Of a stretch of DNA of 37,566 nt, positions 33,234-37,566 are shown piece by piece. The stretch is from Mycobacterium sp. 1274756.6 (lineage in GTDB: Bacteria > Actinomycetota > Actinomycetes > Mycobacteriales > Mycobacteriaceae): positions 1 to 37,566 of the forward strand of contig NZ_LZLJ01000023.1 in the NCBI RefSeq assembly GCF_001668625.1. Reading direction: 5' to 3'. The notes beneath the pieces were generated by a model that was given only the letters and a program-made list of their open reading frames with translations, made no database searches and was not told where the DNA came from. The translations under genes were made by a program, and so were the position numbers. The stretch's first letter is position 1, and each line of letters opens with the position of its first letter.

Positions 33234-36200
33234 CGGTATCTCACCTCCTGGGAACGTCGCCGGATGACGGTGATCTCGTCACGCTGACTTCCGGTGGGCC
33301 CGTAGTAGTTGAAGCCGAACGACAACTGCGCATAGCCGCCGATCAGGTGGGTGGGTTTGATCACCAGGCGGGTCAAGGCGTTGTCGCCGCCGCCGTGCAG
33401 CTTGGACACCTCGGTGATCGGGGTCATCAGGTGCCGGTCCATGGTGTGGTACATGAACACCGTCCCCTTGGGCATCCGGTGGGTGACCACCGCCCGGCAC
33501 CCCACCACCCCGTTGCGGTTGTAGGCCTCGATCCAGTCGTTGTCGGCCACCCCGATCGTCGCCGCGTCGGCGGGACTCATCCAGATCACCGGCCCACCGC
33601 GGAACAGCCGCAGCATGTGCAGGTTGTCCTGGTACTCGGAGTGGATCGACCACTTCGAGTGCGGGGTCAGGTAACGCACCGTGATCTCCGGGCGGCGTTC
33701 CTCGGGCAGGCCCTGCTCGCCGAAGTGGCTGATGTAGTTCAGCGGCGGGCGGTAGGTCGGCAGCCACTCGCCGTACTCGGCGATCCAGTCGTGGTCGAGG
33801 AAGAAGTGCATCCGCCCGGTCAGGGTGTGCCACGGCTTGAGGCGCTCGACGTTGACCACGAACGGCGAATAGCGCCGCCCGCCGGTCTCACTGCCCGACC
33901 ACTCCGCGGAGGTGATCACCGCCCGCGGTTGCACCTGGGTGTCGGCGAAGGTGATCTGGTCGCCGGCGCGCTCCTCGGCCAGATCGGCCAGCCGCACGCC
34001 GGTGCGCTCTTCCATCGCGGCCCAACCCTGCAGGGCCACCTCGCCGTTGGTGGTCCCCGACAGCGCCAGGATCGCCTCGGCCATGTGGATGTCGCGGGCC
34101 AGCGACGGCCGGCCGTCCCCGGCGCCGCCGCGCACCACCCCGTTGGTGCGGCGCAGATACTCCACCGCAGCGGTGGGTTTCCATTGGATGCCCTTGACGC
34201 CGGTGCCGACGGTCTCGGCCAGCGGGCCCAGGGCGGCCATCTTCTCGGCGACCGCGGCGAAGTCGCGCTCCACGGTGACCAGCTTGGGCATCGTCACGCC
34301 GGGCACCGGCTCGCACTCGCCGTAGCGCCAGTCGCGGACCACCCCGCCGGGCTGGGCCAGTTCGTCGGCGGAGTCGTGCATCAGCGGCACCGCCAGCACG
34401 TCGGTGCGGGTGCCCAGGTGCTTCGCGGCCAGCCGGGAGAAGTGGGTGGCGATGGTGGCGAAGGCGTCGAAGTCGGTGCGCGACTCCCACGGCGGGGCGA
34501 TCGCCGGGTTGAACGAGTGCACGAACGGGTGCATGTCGGTGGTCGACAGGTCGTGCTTCTCGTACCAGGTGGCCGCGGGCAGCACGATGTCGGAGTAGCT
34601 GCAGGTGGAGGTCATCCGGAAGTCGATGGTGGTGACCAGGTCGAGCTTGCCGCGCGGCGCGGTGTCATGCCAGGCGACCTCGGTGGGGCGCACCTCCGGC
34701 TGGGACTCCTCGGCGCGCACGGCGTTGTCGGTGCCCAGCAGGTGGCGCATGAAGTACTCCATGCCCTTGCCCGAGGAGCCCAGCAGGTTCGCCCGCCACA
34801 CCGTCAGCACCCGCGGGAAGTTGACCGGGTTGTCCGGGTCTTCGCCGGCGAAGTTGAGCCGGCCGGCCTTGATCTCGTCGACGACGTAGTCGGCGACGGA
34901 TTTGCCTGCGGCCGCGGCGGCGTCGGCGATCTCCAGCGGGTTGCGGTCGAAGGCCGGGTGCGACGGCGTCCAGCCCAGCCGGCTGGCCTGGGCGATGGTG
35001 TCGGCCATCGCCTTGCCGGCGAACAGGCCACGGCCCAGCGGGCTGGAGAGTTCCTCGGCGCCGAACTTCTCGTAGCGCCACTGGCTGCTGTGCAGGTAGA
35101 AGAACGAGGTGCCGGTCATGTGCCGGGTGGGCCGCTGCCAGTCGAACGCGAACGCCACCTGCTGCCACCCGGTCAGCGGACGCACCTTCTCCTGCCCGAC
35201 GTAGTGCGCCCAGCCGCCGCCGTTGACCCCCTGGCAGCCGCAGAGCATGGTCAGGGTGAAAAACGTGCGGTAGATCTGGTCGGAGTGGTACCAGTGGTTG
35301 GTTCCCGCACCCATCGCGATCATCGACCGGCCGCCGGAAAGCTCGGCGGTGCGGGCGAATTCGCGGGCCACCCGGGCCGCGGCGGCAGCCGGAACGGCGG
35401 TGATCTGCTCCTGCCAGGCCGGGGTGTGCGGGCAGTCGGCGTCGTCGTAGCCGGTCGGCCACTCGCCGGGCAGCCCGTCGCGGCCCACCGCGTAGTGCGC
35501 CATCAGCAGATCGAAGACGGTGCACACCAACCGGTCACCGATACGGCGCACCGGAACGCCGCGACGCACGGTGGCCCCGCCCTCGGTGGCGCCGATGTCG
35601 AACCGCGGCAGGTCGACGGTGACGGCGTCGACCTCGGAGTCGGAAGGGTCGTAGACGCTGAGCAGCGGGTCGCGCCCACCCAGGTCGAGGTTCCACTTGC
35701 CCTTGCCCGACTCCGAGAAGTGGTCGGCCAGAGTGCCGTTGGGGAAGAACGGCTCACCGGTCGCGGTGTCGAGCAGCACGGTGCGGTGCGCCGCGCCCTC
35801 TCCGGTCTCACCGAGATCCGCGGCGGTCAGGAACCGGTCGGGCACATAGCTCGCCGCGTCGCCGTCGCCGCTGTCGCGGGGCCGCAGCGTGACCAGGAAC
35901 GGCAGGTCGGTGTAGGTCTTGACGTAGGTCTGGAAGTAGGGGACCCGGCGGTCGCGGAAGAACTCGGTGAGCACGACGTGGCCCATCGCCATCGCCAGCG
36001 CGCCGTCGGTGCCCGGGTTGGCGGCCAGCCAGTCGTCGGCGAACTTGGTGTGGTCGGAGTAGTCGGGGCTGACCACCACCACCTTCTGGCCTCGGTAGCG
36101 GGCCTCGGTCATGAAGTGCGCGTCGGGGGTGCGGGTGATCGGCAGGTTGGTGCCCCAGATGATCAGGTAGGCGGCGTTCCACCAGTCGCCGGATTCGGGC

Positions 36201-36961
36201 ACGTCGGTCTGGTCGCCGTAGACCTGCGGGGAGGACGGCGGCAGGTCGGCGTACCAGTCGTAGAACGACAGGATCGTGCTACCGATCATCGACAGGAACC
36301 GGGTGCCTGCCGCGTAGGAGACCTGCGACATCGCCGGGATGGGGGAGAAGCCCACCACCCGGTCGGGGCCGAACTCCTTGATCGTGTGGACGTGCGCGGC
36401 GGCGATCAACTCGCTGACCTCGGCCCAACTCGAGCGCAGAAACCCGCCTTTGCCGCGGTTCTCCTTGTAGCGCGCGGTGCGCTCCGGGTCGGCGACGATG
36501 TCGGCCCACGCCGTCACCGGGTCGCCGAGCCGGGTCCGCGCCTCCCGCCACACCTCCAGCAGCGGCTGGCGCACGTAGGGGTAGCGCAGCCGGGACGGGG
36601 AGTAGGTGTACCAGGAAAACGACGCGCCGCGCGGGCAGCCGCGCGGTTCGTACTCGGGCATGTCCGGCCCGACCGACGGGTAGTCGGTCTGCTGGGTCTC
36701 CCAGGTGATGATGCCCTCTTTGACGTAGACCTTCCACGAGCACGACCCGGTGCAGTTGACGCCGTGGGTGGAGCGCACCACCTTGCCGTGCCGCCAGCGC
36801 TCCCGGTAGAACTCCTCGGCGTGCCGACCGTCGCGGCGGTGCAGCTCCCGGTAGTCCGGGCTCGGGGTGCCCGGGGAGAAGAATTGTGCCTTGCGCAGTA
36901 ACGCCTCGACGGGTTCACCGCCGGGCAGCAGCGGAGCCAACGTCCGGCCACTCTCGGTCAC
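33230..36961 (-). CDS. narG: Respiratory nitrate reductase alpha subunit (molybdenum)
   Basis: 1243-residue catalytic subunit that reduces nitrate to nitrite at a bis-MGD molybdenum centre on the cytoplasmic side. The FS0 cluster ligands are His66, Cys70, Cys74 (STHGVNCTGSC) and Cys109 (RGCPRG). The His ligand is diagnostic of NarG. The molybdenum-ligand aspartate is in SFYDWYADLPPSSPQ (Asp239 by offset from E. coli Asp222). Length agrees with M. tuberculosis NarG. Start is GTG 36961 with TGAGG about nine bases upstream. It is the first gene of narGHJI; no narK transporter is in the window. Upstream is a structured 183-base gap shared with the divergent DJ-1/PfpI gene. Confidence 0.95.
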   Translation of the reverse strand: MTESGRTLAPLLPGGEPVEALLRKAQFFSPGTPSPDYRELHRRDGRHAEEFYRERWRHGKVVRSTHGVNCTGSCSWKVYVKEGIITWETQQTDYPSVGPDMPEYEPRGCPRGASFSWYTYSPSRLRYPYVRQPLLEVWREARTRLGDPVTAWADIVADPERTARYKENRGKGGFLRSSWAEVSELIAAAHVHTIKEFGPDRVVGFSPIPAMSQVSYAAGTRFLSMIGSTILSFYDWYADLPPSSPQVYGDQTDVPESGDWWNAAYLIIWGTNLPITRTPDAHFMTEARYRGQKVVVVSPDYSDHTKFADDWLAANPGTDGALAMAMGHVVLTEFFRDRRVPYFQTYVKTYTDLPFLVTLRPRDSGDGDAASYVPDRFLTAADLGETGEGAAHRTVLLDTATGEPFFPNGTLADHFSESGKGKWNLDLGGRDPLLSVYDPSDSEVDAVTVDLPRFDIGATEGGATVRRGVPVRRIGDRLVCTVFDLLMAHYAVGRDGLPGEWPTGYDDADCPHTPAWQEQITAVPAAAAARVAREFARTAELSGGRSMIAMGAGTNHWYHSDQIYRTFFTLTMLCGCQGVNGGGWAHYVGQEKVRPLTGWQQVAFAFDWQRPTRHMTGTSFFYLHSSQWRYEKFGAEELSSPLGRGLFAGKAMADTIAQASRLGWTPSHPAFDRNPLEIADAAAAAGKSVADYVVDEIKAGRLNFAGEDPDNPVNFPRVLTVWRANLLGSSGKGMEYFMRHLLGTDNAVRAEESQPEVRPTEVAWHDTAPRGKLDLVTTIDFRMTSTCSYSDIVLPAATWYEKHDLSTTDMHPFVHSFNPAIAPPWESRTDFDAFATIATHFSRLAAKHLGTRTDVLAVPLMHDSADELAQPGGVVRDWRYGECEPVPGVTMPKLVTVERDFAAVAEKMAALGPLAETVGTGVKGIQWKPTAAVEYLRRTNGVVRGGAGDGRPSLARDIHMAEAILALSGTTNGEVALQGWAAMEERTGVRLADLAEERAGDQITFADTQVQPRAVITSAEWSGSETGGRRYSPFVVNVERLKPWHTLTGRMHFFLDHDWIAEYGEWLPTYRPPLNYISHFGEQGLPEERRPEITVRYLTPHSKWSIHSEYQDNLHMLRLFRGGPVIWMSPADAATIGVADNDWIEAYNRNGVVGCRAVVTHRMPKGTVFMYHTMDRHLMTPITEVSKLHGGGDNALTRLVIKPTHLIGGYAQLSFGFNYYGPTGSQRDEITVIRRRSQEVRYR

Positions 36962-36981
36962 GTGACGACCTCAGTTCTCGA

Positions 36982-37009
36982 CCGGCCCGCAGTCACTGCT
37001 TCGGGCCGG
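36982..37009. other. Nested hairpin in the narG leader region
   Basis: CCGGCCCG (36982-36989) pairs perfectly with CGGGCCGG (37002-37009). The loop contains GCAGT-C-ACTGC (36989-36999), itself an inverted repeat sharing one base with the first arm. It starts 20 bases upstream of the narG GTG. It may be an RNA stem in the narG leader or a barrier to divergent transcription; no T-run follows on either strand. Confidence 0.45.
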
Positions 37010-37067
37010 CGATCGGTTGGGTTCTAGGCTGTACATCTCTTGTTACCACCGGCACCGCCGGAATGGG

Positions 37068-37088
37068 GGTGAATCACCTGGACAGGTG
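37068..37088. promoter_or_regulatory. Overlapping inverted repeats upstream of the PfpI gene
   Basis: GGTGAATCACC (37068-37078, single central base) overlaps CACCTG-GA-CAGGTG (37075-37088). Such double palindromes often mark regulator sites; the regulator is unknown. A TAGGCT at 37025-37030 could be a plus-strand -10, but no -35 is visible. The rest of 36962-37144 shows nothing else I can name. Confidence 0.35.
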
Positions 37089-37144
37089 CCTGTGAGAAAG
37101 GTGAACAATTGCTGTAAGCGTTCCCGGCGACGGAGGGAGTGGCC

Positions 37145-37566
37145 ATGACCGAGGGATTCCGGTTGGGGATCTACGTTTTCACCGACGCCGAGGTCGTCGA
37201 CTTCGCCGCGCCCTACGGGGTTTTCTCGGTGGCGCGCCGGTTCGATCCGGCCCTGGAGGTGTTCCTGGTGGCCGAGGCGCTGCGTCCGATCCAGACCCAG
37301 GCGGGCTTCACCGTGCTGCCCAACTACGGCTTCACCGACCGGCCCGCCATGGACGCGCTGCTGATCCCGGGCGGGGCCGGAACCCGCACCCAGACCTACA
37401 ACCGCCGGCTCCACGAGTTCATCGCCGAGCAGCCCGAGGCGACGCTACTCACCAGCGTGTGCACCGGCTCGTGGATCTATGCGCGGATGGGGCTGCTCGA
37501 CGACATCGCGGCGACCAGCCGCAAGGAACCCGACCGGGCCGAAGCCGGCCCGGCGGGGCTGGTGCC
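37145..37566 (+). CDS. DJ-1/PfpI (GlxA/isonitrile-hydratase-like) family protein, 5' part
   Basis: The first 140 codons are in the window; the gene continues past the right edge. The N-terminus GFRLGIYVFTDAEVVDFAAPYG and the nucleophile-elbow segment LLTSVCTGSWIYARMGLLDD, with Cys106, are typical of the DJ-1/PfpI class I glutamine-amidotransferase-like fold. The following TSRKEPDRAEA resembles stand-alone isonitrile-hydratase-like enzymes; some relatives (GlxA/FtrA) also carry a C-terminal AraC DNA-binding domain, which cannot be judged here. GGAGGGAG precedes ATG 37145 by about six bases. It is divergent from narG. Confidence 0.85.
   Translation, partial: MTEGFRLGIYVFTDAEVVDFAAPYGVFSVARRFDPALEVFLVAEALRPIQTQAGFTVLPNYGFTDRPAMDALLIPGGAGTRTQTYNRRLHEFIAEQPEATLLTSVCTGSWIYARMGLLDDIAATSRKEPDRAEAGPAGLV

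Noticed and set aside
33347..36901. Plus-strand open frame of 1184 codons opposite narG
   Set aside because: It lies entirely antisense to an unmistakable narG; the translation is rich in G, R, H, V and Q, has no recognisable domain, and reflects high-GC codon bias.

Overview
The window is GC-rich actinobacterial DNA with almost wall-to-wall coding. It fits a Mycobacteriaceae chromosome. NuoN, NuoK, NuoE, FadE23/FadE24, the HisN-type phosphatase and the solo receiver next to nuoA read like mycobacterial family members, and the order hisN - fadE24 - fadE23 - (accessory block) - receiver - nuoA-N follows the Rv3137-Rv3158 order of M. tuberculosis as I remember it. Nearly all genes are on the minus strand. 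No tRNA, rRNA, CRISPR array or insertion sequence was seen. No gene-free stretch exceeds about 185 bases; the longest is 36962-37144.

Layout, left to right. (1) 1-356: 5' part of a DUF222/13E12-repeat gene, with two DnaA-box-like direct repeats upstream. (2) 468-16005: a complete 14-gene nuo operon for the proton-pumping type I NADH dehydrogenase, read nuoA to nuoN from right to left, with most junctions overlapping by 1-13 bases. A near-consensus CRP-type palindrome lies upstream of nuoA. (3) 16166-16573: a stand-alone, degenerate receiver protein. (4) 16623-24310: an eight-gene catabolic operon read leftwards: homogentisate-dioxygenase-family cupin, alpha/beta hydrolase, class III CoA-transferase, HMG-CoA-lyase-family aldolase, TetR regulator, acyl-CoA dehydrogenase, APH-type kinase, DUF6285 protein. 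The last three resemble the kinase/partner/dehydrogenase set that removes a 4-hydroxyl group from 4-hydroxyacyl-CoA (LvaA/B/C of Pseudomonas; ACAD10/ACAD11 of animals). (5) 24437-25047: a vapBC toxin-antitoxin pair, divergent from that operon. (6) 25105-27759: fadE24-fadE23, preceded by a perfect 28-bp palindrome and a perfect TGTGA-N6-TCACA site. (7) 27883-28671: hisN. (8) 28715-30213: two plus-strand genes for unrecognised membrane proteins, the second partly lower in GC. (9) 30210-36961: narGHJI, respiratory nitrate reductase. (10) 37145 to the right edge: start of a DJ-1/PfpI family gene, divergent from narG.

Functionally, the window joins electron input (acyl-CoA dehydrogenases, Nuo) with an anaerobic electron outlet (Nar). 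NADH from fatty-acid or aromatic/hydroxy-acid catabolism enters the quinone pool through Nuo, and nitrate can accept the electrons when oxygen is low. The two CRP-like sites, each centred about 95 bases upstream of the nuoA and fadE24 start codons, suggest shared cAMP-linked control. This is inference. The accessory operon at 16623-24310 is the best candidate for an undescribed system.
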